Assembly: GCA_005656395.1 (NCBI GenBank)
Contig: SRSI01000038.1
Coordinates: 1,054,001 to 1,118,000, forward strand
Length of the DNA stretch: 64,000 nucleotides
Origin: Strongyloides papillosus
Lineage: Eukaryota > Nematoda > Chromadorea > Rhabditida > Strongyloididae
Reading direction: 5' to 3'
Notes under the pieces: generated by a model
What the model saw: only the letters and a program-made list of their open reading frames with translations
Told to the model about the DNA's origin: nothing
Databases searched by the model: none
Program-made: the position numbers and the translations under genes
Part shown: one piece after another, positions 10,849-22,100 of the stretch
Layout: each line of letters opens with the position of its first letter
Numbering within the stretch: position 1 is the stretch's first letter

Positions 10849-12232
10849 AAATAGGTTGTAAAATAATTCATTAATCAAAAAATGTACCAAATTGCTTTAA
10901 CATTTATATTATTTTTAAAGTAAAAGAAAAATGATAATTTTTTTTCGTATTATTTGATAATCTTTATTAGGTAAAGAAAAGGAGGTCGAAAAAGTATAAT
11001 ATAAACAAAAAAGCATATATTATTAAAAGAGTATTTTGTGATTCTTGTCATTTGTTACCTTCAGTAAAAGAGATGGATCATTAATAAAATATTTATGTTT
11101 TTCACTCATTTAAAGAAAATAACTACACTTTCCATTTATAATAACTTATTTATTTTTATACATATAATAAAAATGTTATGAATAAACAAAGAACATAATA
11201 ATAAATGTGTGATATTATAAACTAATGGAAATAATAACACTAAGTAAAATATGTAAAAAATGTTTATTTAGGTAAAAGAGACGCTTTAAATAGTACAAAA
11301 AAGGATGATTGTACCAAATCATCAAACAAATATGTAACACACTTTTTTAACGAATTTGATGAAAGACCGTTTTTTAGTTTGCCTTTATTCTATTTCACTA
11401 TTAAAAAAAAATTTAACCTATTGATGCACATTATTCAAATCAAAACATTACAGTACAATTTTTTAGCTTTTCATATATTTTGAAAGAACAACTTTTTTAT
11501 GGCCAAAACTTTAATTAAAGCTCTCAGATTGACTTTTGTAATCATTTTAATTGATTTACATCGGCCACATTTCTAATGTTAAATTTACATCTGTATTTTT
11601 AGTATGTAACACCCACATCGTTTTATTTTTACTGAATTTAAATATTCAATTAAAATAACATTATAAGTATCATAGCAATTCTCAAGTTAAACAAACGATA
11701 TAACATTATATGATCTAAATCTAAAATAAATCATGTGTATCTAATGAATTAGATATAAAAAATTTGAACTTATAGATTTCAATGATTATTGCAATTATTT
11801 CACAGCATTTTCTTACCAAGGTAAAAAAAATTAAAGTTTATTTAATTTTAATCATTGTTCCATTTTCTAAATAATTTAATTAATATTACAAAGCATAATT
11901 GCTTGAATTACATAAAATATATAGCTATTTAATCTGATCAAGAATAAAATAATTTCTTATATTCGATTGTTATTTAATGAATAAGTATTAGAAATTGTTT
12001 TAAGTACATTTAAAACACAAATTTATTGCAAGATACATTTGACAGATTAAAAAATCATTGTATCTTTTTCATTAATGCACTATTAATAACCAAATTTAGC
12101 AAATATTTTCGTAGAAAAAATTGTAAATAAATTTAAAAATTGAATATTTAAATGTGATTTGATGAACCCTTTAGTATAATATAATTTTATTATAAGAGCA
12201 TTCAAATTATTTAGAAAGTTTTTAAATTAGAG
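10849..12232. other. AT-rich stretch without recognised genes
   Basis: No coding region, RNA gene or clear repeat seen. The last ~130 bp resemble the sequence upstream of the second secreted-protein gene (about 14455-14577) and belong to the duplicated unit. Confidence 0.6.
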
Positions 12233-12778
12233 ATGTATTGTGGTTTAAAAATTTTCTGTTGTATACTTTATGTACTACATTTTGTGGAATGTCAAATAGT
12301 TACATTTTACTACACTTCTGGTCATCATAAAAGAAAACATGTCTATAAATTTAAAACAGAAACTTACTATTCCAAAAGGGCAGTGGCAATTGCTATTGTA
12401 AGAGACTCCCAAGATTATTCACCTTGTTGCTTATATATGCAAGAACTCAAATATGAAGCATTTTCAAGGACTTCTAGAAATAATAGATATCCTCAACCTG
12501 AACCCGTACTAGCTTATCAAAAACTAGAAATGTATCGAGAACGCTGCAGTTTTAAGGACAGTTGTCCTTCAAAGCACGATATTAATGTATATTATAGATC
12601 TGGATTAGTATTATACGAATGTAATGGAAGAATCTTTCGTTCATTTAATAATGCAAAACTTTATGCAAGAAGAGGAAGTAGAAGATACTATAAACAAGGC
12701 ATGGACAGTAAAATATTTTTTATGAATCAGCAATATCGTTCTCTTACTAAAAATGGAAAAGTACAGTCAAAGCTCTAA
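12233..12778 (+). CDS. Small secreted cysteine-containing protein, copy 1
   Basis: 181 aa from an ATG, without introns. Residues 1-20 form a signal peptide (hydrophobic core FCCILYVLHFV, likely cleavage after Cys20). The mature protein has five cysteines at 65, 66, 105, 111 and 130, the first two adjacent in a SPCCLYMQE block, and a YECNG-r-F block at 128-135 followed by a helix-like, basic, Tyr/Arg-rich C-terminus. It is probably exported. The YxC pattern with a following aromatic resembles RNase-like effectors of some fungi, but that is a loose likeness and I cannot name the family. A diverged tandem copy lies 2.3 kb downstream. An AT-rich region with TATA-like runs precedes the start at 12172-12195. 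Confidence 0.75.
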   Translation: MYCGLKIFCCILYVLHFVECQIVTFYYTSGHHKRKHVYKFKTETYYSKRAVAIAIVRDSQDYSPCCLYMQELKYEAFSRTSRNNRYPQPEPVLAYQKLEMYRERCSFKDSCPSKHDINVYYRSGLVLYECNGRIFRSFNNAKLYARRGSRRYYKQGMDSKIFFMNQQYRSLTKNGKVQSKL

Positions 12779-14577
12779 TTAATGAGATAAAACGAAGTTA
12801 ATTTTTTAATTATATATAAATTTTGTCGATGAGTTCAAATAAGTGCTACATTTAAATATATTTATAAAAAACTATTTATATATTATTTAAGTACTTCTAT
12901 AAATGTATATTTACTTGTATTTTATATTTTAATTCAGTTTAAATTATTGATTAAATTGTTAGTATTACTGAAGTTATAAACACTATAGCAAGAGTTTATC
13001 ACCTTAAATATTACTATCAAACATGTTTTATTTGTATAATAGTAATTAGTTTTTATATCAGAAGGATATAATTATTTCACAATTTTTTTTGCAGAGTTTT
13101 CAAAAATATTTTTTTGGTTTTATTTCACTTGCTTTGTTACAAGCAACCTTATTTTAAAATTTTTAAATTTAGGTTTAAAATATACATATAAAGTTTTTAA
13201 GTAATATAAATTAAAAAAATTTTGTTGCCATTCCTTGTTTAATTTTTCAACTCAGCCTCACTTCTCTCGTATAATTTTAAATTATTGTTGAAATATTGCT
13301 TAAAAGAAAGTTAACAAAAGTTCCGGAACATTTTTATTTTTTATTGATTAAGGTTTTTGATTTTAATTTTGAATATTTAAACTTTACACCTTTATACTTC
13401 AGTTTACCCATATTAGATCTGCAATCTAAAATTATGTGATATTGTAACAAGATAATATTGCGTAGTTGTTTGATTCTTGATTAGAAATTTCATGAACTGT
13501 CCTTCTAAAATACAAATAATTAACTATTTTTAACAATAAATTCGCTTTTAAGAGCTAAGAAAAGGTAATTAACCTTTATTAAGAATTTATGATTAATGTG
13601 AATGAATAGATATATTTCTTAAAGTAGACAAATTATTATAAAGGGGATTATAATCATAACTTTAATGTACCCAAAGTGATTATTAATAATTGAAAATATA
13701 CAGTTTCCCATAAAAGCTGAAAATCTTACTTAAATCAAAGCAGATTTGATAATTGACAAAAAAGTTAAATGAAAACGATATTAGGTTATCATTGCATATG
13801 AAATAAAAATACTTTTTTCAATCAAATATCATATTTGATGAATGAGAAAACATTACTTGAAGTTGAATTTATCTAAGAATTTTATGAAAGGGGCTGTCTA
13901 TCTCAACAATGTTTAAAATAGATTAGTTTAATTATATTTACAATAATTGTATGTTTTTTTAATGTTTAAAGTATAAAATAGTTGATATATTTGGTATTGT
14001 ATGAATGATTTTTTTCCTATAAATAAATTTTTTTAAAATTAAAAAAAACTAAATATAGTGGTACTACCAAAAAATGTGATTATGTGGATAAAAAAAGTTC
14101 TTACATAAAATAGTTATTGTATTGGGACTCTAAAACATCATAGAATAATCTAATAATATAATTTTTTTATCAAATCTATTTTTAAAATATCTGTAAAGAA
14201 AATAATTTTACTTAATAAAAACGTACTTAAAGTTAAAAATAAACTAAAAAATCTTCAACTATAAAATCAATTTTTTTATAACAAACGTGGATAAATGACT
14301 TTTGAATATAATTCATATGTTTAATTTACAATAAACTATTTCAGTTTAACACTTTTTGATCATTAAACTAATATCATATACAAATAGTCAAAAATAGGTG
14401 TAATTGCAAATATTTTCTTTGAAATTAAAATTATTCCTAATAAATTTAGTAATTGATTTTGTAAAAAAAATTGTAAATAAAAATTGAAATGTTTATATAT
14501 GATTTGATTAATCTGGTTATAGTTAATAACTTCTTTATAGGAGTATTAAAACTATTTAGAAATTTTTTGAATGAGAA
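12779..14577. other. AT-rich spacer between the two secreted-protein genes
   Basis: No coding region seen. The tandem copies are offset by about 2345 bp, so this spacer plus the first gene forms one duplicated unit. Only the ends are still recognisably similar between the units. Confidence 0.5.
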
Positions 14578-15138
14578 ATGTATTTTAATTTTTAAATTTT
14601 CTGTTGTATACTTCTTACATTACAACTTGTGAAGTGTCAAACTATTACAATTTCCTACTTTTCTAAGTATATAAGAAAAAGGCACTTTTATATGTATAAA
14701 ATGGGAAATTACCTTACCAAAAGTGATGTAGCGGACGCAATTTTAAAGGACTACGCAAATTATCCACCCTGTTGCTTATATATGCAAGAAATTAGATTTA
14801 AAAAAGATCCCAAGACTAATATGTCACCTAGATTTTTTCCACCTGAACAAATAAATGCTATTAAAAAATTAGAAATGAGCCAAACACATTGCAACTTTAA
14901 GAATAGTTCCCGTTCAAAGTATCAAATAAAAGTACATTTTTTAGCTGGATTAGTATATTACGAATGCAATCGAAAAATGTTTCGTTCATTATATAATGCG
15001 AAAAATTATGCAAGGGGGAGACAAAACAGGCATATATATTTTGGTGGTAAAAAAAGCGTCATTTTTAATAAAAATGATCCTCCTTATTATGTTAACGAAA
15101 CAAATAGGAAGGTCCGAAGACGCTCAAAATCAATTTAA
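14578..15138 (+). pseudogene. Small secreted cysteine-containing protein, copy 2 (broken signal peptide)
   Basis: Diverged tandem copy of the gene at 12233. The ATG homologous to copy 1 is at 14578-14580, but codon 6 is TAA (14593-14595), where copy 1 has AAA. The rest of the signal peptide (IFCCIL...) and the mature region then stay open to 15138 with the shared blocks PPCCLYMQE, a C-x2-F block, YYECNRKMF and NAKNYAR. The cysteine equivalent to Cys111 of copy 1 is Ser. A start at the GTG at 14629 would leave no signal peptide and is not credible in a eukaryote. The long conserved frame after a single stop suggests recent loss, an unrecognised upstream exon, or a base-call error. Confidence 0.65.
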
Positions 15139-15344
15139 TAGGTTTTAACAAAGCAATTTTTTTATTAACTATAAATATGGTCGATAAGTTTAAATAACCG
15201 TCATATTTAAGTTTTTCAAGCAAAAAAGTATTTATTTATTGTTTAAAAATTTTTGTAAATGCACAATGATTTTTATCTTATATTTTAGTTTAGCTAAAAT
15301 GATTAAATACTTTAATTTCACAATAATGTTGTAAAATTTTAATA

Positions 15345-16930
15345 TATCACACCGGTAAGATGACCGGATTTTATGCTTTTTCGCGCATTTCGGCGGGTAA
15401 AGACGCATTTTTATAACTTTAGGGCGCATCGTAAAAGTGATATTAAAACATTTTGTATTGTTATTTTTATTAAAAATTAAGTACTATACTTTTTTAAAAA
15501 TTCAAAAATTTCAATTTTGAAGGTGTTTTTCACCTCAAAAAATACCCAAAAATGGCACTTTTTGGGACTTTACAGAAGCTACCACGAGATTTCAAAAAAT
15601 ATGAAACAGATCTCATTCGATTCCTAAACTTCTTATCTAGAGCATATTTGTTTTTCAAGGAATATTTTCAGAGTGGGAAAAAAGTTATGAGACAAAAAGT
15701 AAGTTTACCTCAAAAAGTACCAAATGTTATTGTAAAAATGATAGAAAATAATTATTAAAGTTATAAAACATATTTAAAATTAAAAAAATATATTATGAAA
15801 CTTTTAAAGAATGCAAACAAATAAAAAAAGCAAGCAACAAACATATAAAAAATGCCAACAGGCTCTTTATCAAAACAAAGTGATTTTTGACTAAAAATGC
15901 CAACAATTGTTAGCTATAAAGGCATAAACAATTAATTTTTCTTAACTATTTGATTTATTTACCTATCTCAATATGCCTAGAAAAATAAAATTTGCTTTAT
16001 TAAGATTTAAAACTAGCTGTCTCAATTTAAATATGATAATGCACGAACAAAAAAAAGAAATGAACTTTTTAAAAGCCTTAGGACTTTTTATATAAGTTGT
16101 AATTTTGCATTACTTATGAATTAACAAAATGATTTGAATATCTAAATTTAAAGTTTGAAGAATCTTTGCAAACATTCAACTTTAACTAAAAAATTCTTTG
16201 TATTACCGAAATATCATATATTTGGTTGATCATTTAGTTGAATTTAATGGTGATTATGAGACCTCTTGTTATTTCAGTGAACAAGAAATTAAGATTTTAT
16301 ATGCTTGGTTTAAGAATGACTCAATTTGTTTTCATTATATAACTTATAATACCACAAAACAACGAAAAAAATATTTTATTTAATGAAAGCAGAAAATAAT
16401 TATCACGAATTTAAAAATTGGTAGTATTTTCAAAATTTTTCCATTTTTTTTACTTTTATGTAATGAATATTTGAATTTATACAAAAATACTAAAAAAAGT
16501 TATGTATAAATATCGTTTTACGTTTTTTATCATTAAAAATTTGGTACTTTTTGAGGTAAACTTACTTTTTGTCTCATAACTTTTTTCCCTCTCTGAAAAT
16601 ATCCCTTGAAAAAAAAATATGTTATAGATAAGAAGTTTAGGAATCAAATGACATCTATCTCATATTTTTTGAAATCTCGTGGTAGCTCCTGTAAAGTCCC
16701 AAAAAGTGCCATTTTTGGGTATTTTTTGAGGTGAAAAACACCTTCAAAATTGAAATTTTTGAATTTTTAAAAAAGTATAGTACTTAATTTTTAATAAAAA
16801 TAACAATACAAAATGTTTTAATATCACTTTTACGGTGCGTCTCGGAGATATGAGATTTTATAAAAACGACGCGTAAAAGCGTCATTTATGCAAAATCCCG
16901 TTTTTAATACTACGCGTTAGCGGTGTGATA
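15345..16930. mobile_element. Non-autonomous TIR element with ~390 bp arms
   Basis: The arms 15345-15736 and 16540-16930 are inverted copies of each other, closely similar except in GC-rich subterminal patches next to the tips. The tips read TATCACACCG(G/C)TAA. The direct repeat TTTAATA flanks both ends (15338-15344 and 16931-16937), a 7 bp target duplication. The 800 bp centre is AT-rich and carries no transposase. Open frames in the arms are mirror images of each other, not genes. The superfamily is not clear from the tips. Confidence 0.75.
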
Positions 16931-16937
16931 TTTAATA

Positions 16938-17608
16938 AAAAATTTTTACATATTTATTTTTCATATAACATTTTAATTCATATAAAATAGAACTTAACAG
17001 ATTCCTTTACTCTGGCATTATCTAGAACCGACGAAAAAGTTGACTAATTTCTTATCAAAATACAATTTTAATATAATTTTTGACAAAATTCAATTTTAGA
17101 GCTTGAAGTGAAAACTTTTTTAACAGTCAATACAATTAATTTTAGTAAAATATTTTTACAACATACGGAAGAAGTTATGATGTCAATAAACATAACATAT
17201 CACTATTATTATATAATGCATATTGTTATCCTATAGATTGTGGCATTTTTTAGCATGATTATTTAATATAATTAATAAAATATGAGTACATGTGATTTTT
17301 AAATTATGTAACCATGATAATTAAATAATATCACATATCCTCTTTGTAATTTGTATAACTTCAATTTACTGCACTTTTTAGCCATAATTTTCTGATGCTA
17401 AAGCACGGAAGTAGTGTAAATACATTTATTATACTTTATGACTTCAAAAATGCTATAATGTAACTCTGTCTACCAGTAATTTATGTAATATTTTAAAAAA
17501 TCGATATAAATGTTAATCGATCCAAAAATGATTTTTTTAATTAGTGAGATGGAAACATTAATAAAGATAGCGAAAAGTATGCCAATAGACATTTAAGTCA
17601 TAATAAAG
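16938..17608. other. AT-rich stretch without recognised genes
   Basis: Nothing supported here beyond AT-rich sequence between the TIR element and element B. Confidence 0.6.
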
Positions 17609-17612
17609 GTCT

Positions 17613-17750
17613 TGTAATCTGTTTGATAAAAGGTAGATGGAATATATATTAAATTTATTTTAAAAGCTCTCTGATTAACAATAATGTGTATATTATAAGT
17701 ATATCTTTCTTTTATATTATTTTATAAAGGGTGGGTTGTCCCACCCTACA
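17613..17750 (-). repeat. 3' LTR of element B
   Basis: 138 bp, TGTAATCTG...CACCCTACA on the plus strand. The inner neighbour TCCCCTTTT is, on the minus strand, a polypurine tract AAAAGGGGA abutting the LTR. Two mismatches to the other LTR. Confidence 0.9.
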
Positions 17751-17879
17751 TCCCCTTTTCTGCCTGTTTTATACAGGTAGGGATTAAGTAAACTAGGTTT
17801 TTTTTCTTTTTGAATTGATAGTCAAAAGTTCATGGTATGAAAAGGCTAGTCATTAAACAGTGTTGAATTAATTTGAAAA

Positions 17880-18330
17880 CTAGGAATGTTTTGATGAGAA
17901 ATATTTGCTGAAACATTGCTAATTGTTTGAACAGATCCTTGTTATGGTATGTACAAAATTGTTGTTGGAGTATCAGATTGTTGTTCTATAACTTTATTTT
18001 GATCTAGGATAAATTTTTGTTGTTCAGATAAAAGATTATCCTCTTCAACTAACAATTTTTCCAATAGTCCCTGGTTCAATTATTTTCTGTTGTAGAATAA
18101 GTTTTTCTTGCAATTTTTGTTCTTCATGTAATTTTTGTATAGTCTCTTGTAGTTGAATTTTAGATACTAGTAGTTGATTTTGACGTTGTTGTCGCAGTTG
18201 CTGGAGTTGTTGTTGTTGTTGAATTTGTTGAAGCTATTGTTGGATTTGTTGTTGCTGATGATTCTCTTGTTGTTGAATTTGACGTGATATTTGAAATTGT
18301 TAAACGTATTTTTAGAGATTATGTCGGTTG
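17880..18330 (-). pseudogene. Gln-rich coding relic downstream of element B pol
   Basis: On the minus strand the stretch reads as Gln-rich, leucine-spaced coding sequence (repeated CAA/CAG codons, blocks such as QQLQQLRQQ and QEKLILQQK) interrupted by several stops and at least one frame change. It sits after pol and before the 3' LTR, where some elements keep an env or accessory ORF in sense orientation. No envelope feature is visible. It may be a decayed accessory ORF or just CAA-type repeat expansion. Confidence 0.4.
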
Positions 18331-18438
18331 TGTCCAGCTATTATTTGATCAAATGAAATATAGTTAGTACTATGTACTTTTTGTTGCAATTGTTAAGTGA
18401 TTAATGAAACTTTTCATTATCAGTCTGTCCCCTTTTCA

Positions 18439-18495
18439 GACTAAACATCTGTGGTTTAGTCGTATAAAAGTATATCAAGCGATGTGTATATAAAT
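18439..18495 (+). promoter_or_regulatory. Possible promoter of the element B antisense gene
   Basis: TATATAAAT at 18487-18495 lies about 140 bp before the ATG of the antisense gene. Just upstream, GACTAAAC (18439-18446) and GTTTAGTC (18454-18461) form a perfect 8 bp inverted repeat. In such AT-rich DNA a TATA match alone is weak evidence. Confidence 0.35.
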
Positions 18496-18635
18496 ATGCC
18501 ATCATCAAAAAATTGGTGCTATGTAGCGTGCACATTGTGATTATATATTAACGTAACAATTAATTCGTCTACATTATCTGTTATTAAATAATAATAATTT
18601 CATTATTTTAGCTAATTTCCTGTGAAACTGTAGTA

Positions 18636-19061
18636 ATGGACAATATTGAATCCGACGATCAAGGACGTGGGGAAGGTATTATCAGTGATACTATTGATGA
18701 ATCAGTCGAACATCGCAATGATGTAGGAGATATCAGCGATAACTTTGAAGAATCATACGAACATCTAACTGATGGAGATGATGATAGTGACCTTCTTGAT
18801 GGTTCAGACGGTCATCAAAGTGATAGAGGAAACATCAGAAACGTACAACTCCTTGGTAGCATAAGGATAATAATATGTTGCACCCGTATATGTCAATGTA
18901 ACTTGGGAAAGATACGAGGCTGGCAGAGGCCATATAGTGTCAAATGTGGACCAAATGTTATTGGTGGACCAGCTAGTCTGTATTTCAAGACAAAGGAGGA
19001 CTTTCTGTGTTTCAGAGACTATTCTGGTGTATCCAGAATAAGACATACACAAGATGTCTAG
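18636..19061 (+). CDS. Antisense gene between pol and 3' LTR of element B
   Basis: 141 aa from an ATG, opposite to element B and in the same relative place as the antisense gene of element A. Residues 1-70 are strongly acidic (Asp/Glu/Ser-rich, with repeated SD-x-DES-type units). The C-terminal half is compact and Cys-containing, with a C-C-x3-CQC cluster at about 86-92, a G-W-QRPYSVKCGP stretch and a second Cys near the end. The codons are far less AT-biased than flanking DNA. AATAAA at 19115-19120 lies before the convergent pol stop at 19157, so the two transcripts would end almost tail to tail. An acidic N-terminus plus the CQC cluster is loosely shared with element A, suggesting a common accessory protein. 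Function unknown. Confidence 0.6.
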   Translation: MDNIESDDQGRGEGIISDTIDESVEHRNDVGDISDNFEESYEHLTDGDDDSDLLDGSDGHQSDRGNIRNVQLLGSIRIIICCTRICQCNLGKIRGWQRPYSVKCGPNVIGGPASLYFKTKEDFLCFRDYSGVSRIRHTQDV

Positions 19062-19156
19062 TTTCCAGTTTTATTATTTCATTTTATGCTTATATTGTAG
19101 CGTATATATAGTAGAATAAAACTTTGTTAATCATTATAATTGTTTGAGTACTCGTC

Positions 19157-22100
19157 TTAAGATGGGTGTACGGGAACGATTTTCAATCTGTCCGCCGTAA
19201 CCCTTTCTTCCTTTCCGGTTAGGCGACCTGCCTTGGTGCAGCGTCGAATGATGAATGTGTCTCCATGTACGTGAGATATGACTGTGTAAGGGCCGTCGAA
19301 TTGGTCCTGATTTTTATGAGAGGTATGAGACAATTTTTTATGCATTACTCGTTTCATAACGATGTGGCCAGGTAGCAATTGTTTACCCTGACGACTAACT
19401 GTATTTGGAGTATCGGAATACTTCTCCATACCGTATTTTAGAACATCCGTTAGTCCGCTAGTGATGCCATGCATAGGAATATCCTTTAATACACGATCAG
19501 CCGTGTTGAGAACAAAGTAACTTGGTGGATATCCTGTGGACATGTGCTTAGTACGGTTGTAAGCATAGGTTAAGGCATAAACCGTTTCGATTGGAGTTAA
19601 CTCTGTTTGAGCACGAAGTGATTCACGAATTGTACGATTGAATCTTTCTACAAACGCATTCGATTTGTGGTTATGTGGTGATGAAATATAATGCTTGATA
19701 TGCATTGTCTGAAGGTACTTTTCAACCTTATTGCCAATAAAAGATGCTCCACCATCTGTACGAAGTGTTCTGGGATAACCGAAAGTCGAGAAACATTTCA
19801 TTAGTTGTACCAATGTGGAGTGCTGGTCTTGTTTTTTAGTTATGGCAGTATAAGCAAAGCGACTGTATTCGTCGATAATAACAAGAACATGAAGCTTATC
19901 TTCAAGTTGTATATAGTCGGCATTCAATGTTTCCCAGACTTCAGCTGGTCGAGGAATTGAATGTGTGTTTGTTTGAACAAGATTAGAAGGTTGATGTTTG
20001 GTTCTCCAACATACCTCACAATCTTGCCATACTCGCTGCATGTCCTTAGCCATCTTAGGCCAATAAAATATAAGACAAAATTTATCAGCTAGTTTAGCAT
20101 ATCCCCAGTGTTGACCAATGTCGGGGTGTTCATGAAATCTTCGCAACAGTTCGTCCCGTAATACTCGAGGGACATAAACGCGAGATTTTCCTTTAATAGT
20201 TATCATTATGCCATCGTCTTGGAGAATAGCTTTTTCTTGGTCGTCAAGAAACTTAGCAAATTGGGATATCTCAAATGGTTTATCTCGGATGTCCTTCATG
20301 ATAGGGAAGGCATCCTCATATAGAGATTCATTGGCTATGATAGCATTAAATTCATTTCTACTAAGGTAGTCGGCAACATTGTTGTCGGCTCCTTTAACAT
20401 AGACTATAGTAATATCATATTCCATTATGGCCATTTGGTACCTCTGAAGAATACCTGTCAGCTCCTTGTTTTTGAGCAGCGCTAACAGAGGCTTATGATC
20501 CGTAACCACCGTTGTGTGTTTACCATAAATATAAGGTCGGAATTGTTTGAGAGCATAGACAAGCCCCAATGCCTCGAGTTTAATAATCGGATAATTCTTT
20601 TCTGCCGGTTTGAGAGAGCGCGAAGCAAAAGCTATAGGTTTACTCTTCTGTGTTAGTGCTGCACCTAATCCTTGAAAGGAGGCGTCAGTAAATATGGTAT
20701 ATGGAATAGTGTGGTCTGGTGGTGCCAGAACAGCAGCATTGATAAGTGCGTCTTTCATTTTGTGAAATGCCTTTTTCTGATCATCTGACCATTGAAAATG
20801 ATTAATGACACGATATAAAGGTTCAGCTATTGCTGAAAAATTGTCAATGTGCTTTCGAAAGTAAGAGACGGCACCTAGGAAGGATTTAAGTTCCTTCTCG
20901 TTCTTAGGGTCAGTTTTATCAGATATTGCTTTGACTTTAGCTGGATTAGGATGGATTCCTTCGAAATCAATCACGAAGCCTAAATAATGTGCACAATTTT
21001 GACCGAATTGGCACTTATTAAGGGTTATTTTCATGTTGTATAAGCGAATACGGGATAGGATATCATGAATCCTTTCCAGATGTTCATCTTCGTCGTTAGT
21101 GCATGTCAATATATCATCGAGATATATGTAACAATTGTCAATACCACTAAGAACTTTGTCCATGATATCTTGGAATTTGTCGGGTGAACCAGTCAAGCCC
21201 ATAGGCATGACTTTATACTGGTATATTCCTCTATGTGTCACGAATGCAGCAATACGTTTACTAGCTTCATCAAGGGGTATTTGGTGAAACCCTTGTTTCA
21301 AATCAAATACACTGTAGAAACGATGACCGCTAGCTTCTTCTGTTAAACGATCAATTCGTGGTATTATGTGGGATTGTTGTTTTATTAACTTATTGATAGC
21401 TCTAAAATCCACAACAAATCGCCACTTTGAATCTTTCTTGCGTACAAGAACAACTCTAGACAAGTATGGTGATCTACTGTCTTCAATCATACCTTTTTCT
21501 AGCATATCTTGAACTTGTCTATCAATTTCCTCCTCTACCTCTTTAGATCGGCGGCCTGGCCGGATACGTTGAGGCAAGGAATGTGAAGATAGCTCTATAT
21601 TAAGACGTTCTGGGCCATTATATAGCCCGATTATGCCGTCATATTCGAAAAAAGCTTCTCTATTCTCCCATATTATCTCTTTTAATTGGGATTTACTTTT
21701 TTCTGATAACACGCATGATTCCCATTCAATCAAGTCAAATAACTTTTCTCTAGTTAGAGGTGGGTGAGGATGCGGATAATTAGGAAGGGAATTCTCCCAA
21801 TAAGCATCATCTGGAATTATCTCTTCTCCAGATATACGAATAGTATTTTCATCTAGCTCTTCAATTGAAAAGAGTTTACCGATTTCAGTGTTACTGGGTA
21901 TATTTACCGGATTATATCCCTTATTTTGTATAATAACAGCGTATCTGTTATCAATTACCGGACCTATTTGGTCATAAGTCATTATGTGATTTACTCCTTT
22001 CCAATGGTTATTACTTTGGAAGAGGAAATTCACTTTGTTATGCATGGTTTTTACGTTAGGTGTGACATGTACTACTCTGGTAGTCATGGGAAGAATAGTG

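Noticed and set aside
15552..15758. Open frame in the arm of the TIR element
   Set aside because: The other arm carries the same sequence inverted with changes that do not respect the frame.
16198..16383. Open frame in the centre of the TIR element
   Set aside because: AT-driven composition, no transposase motif.
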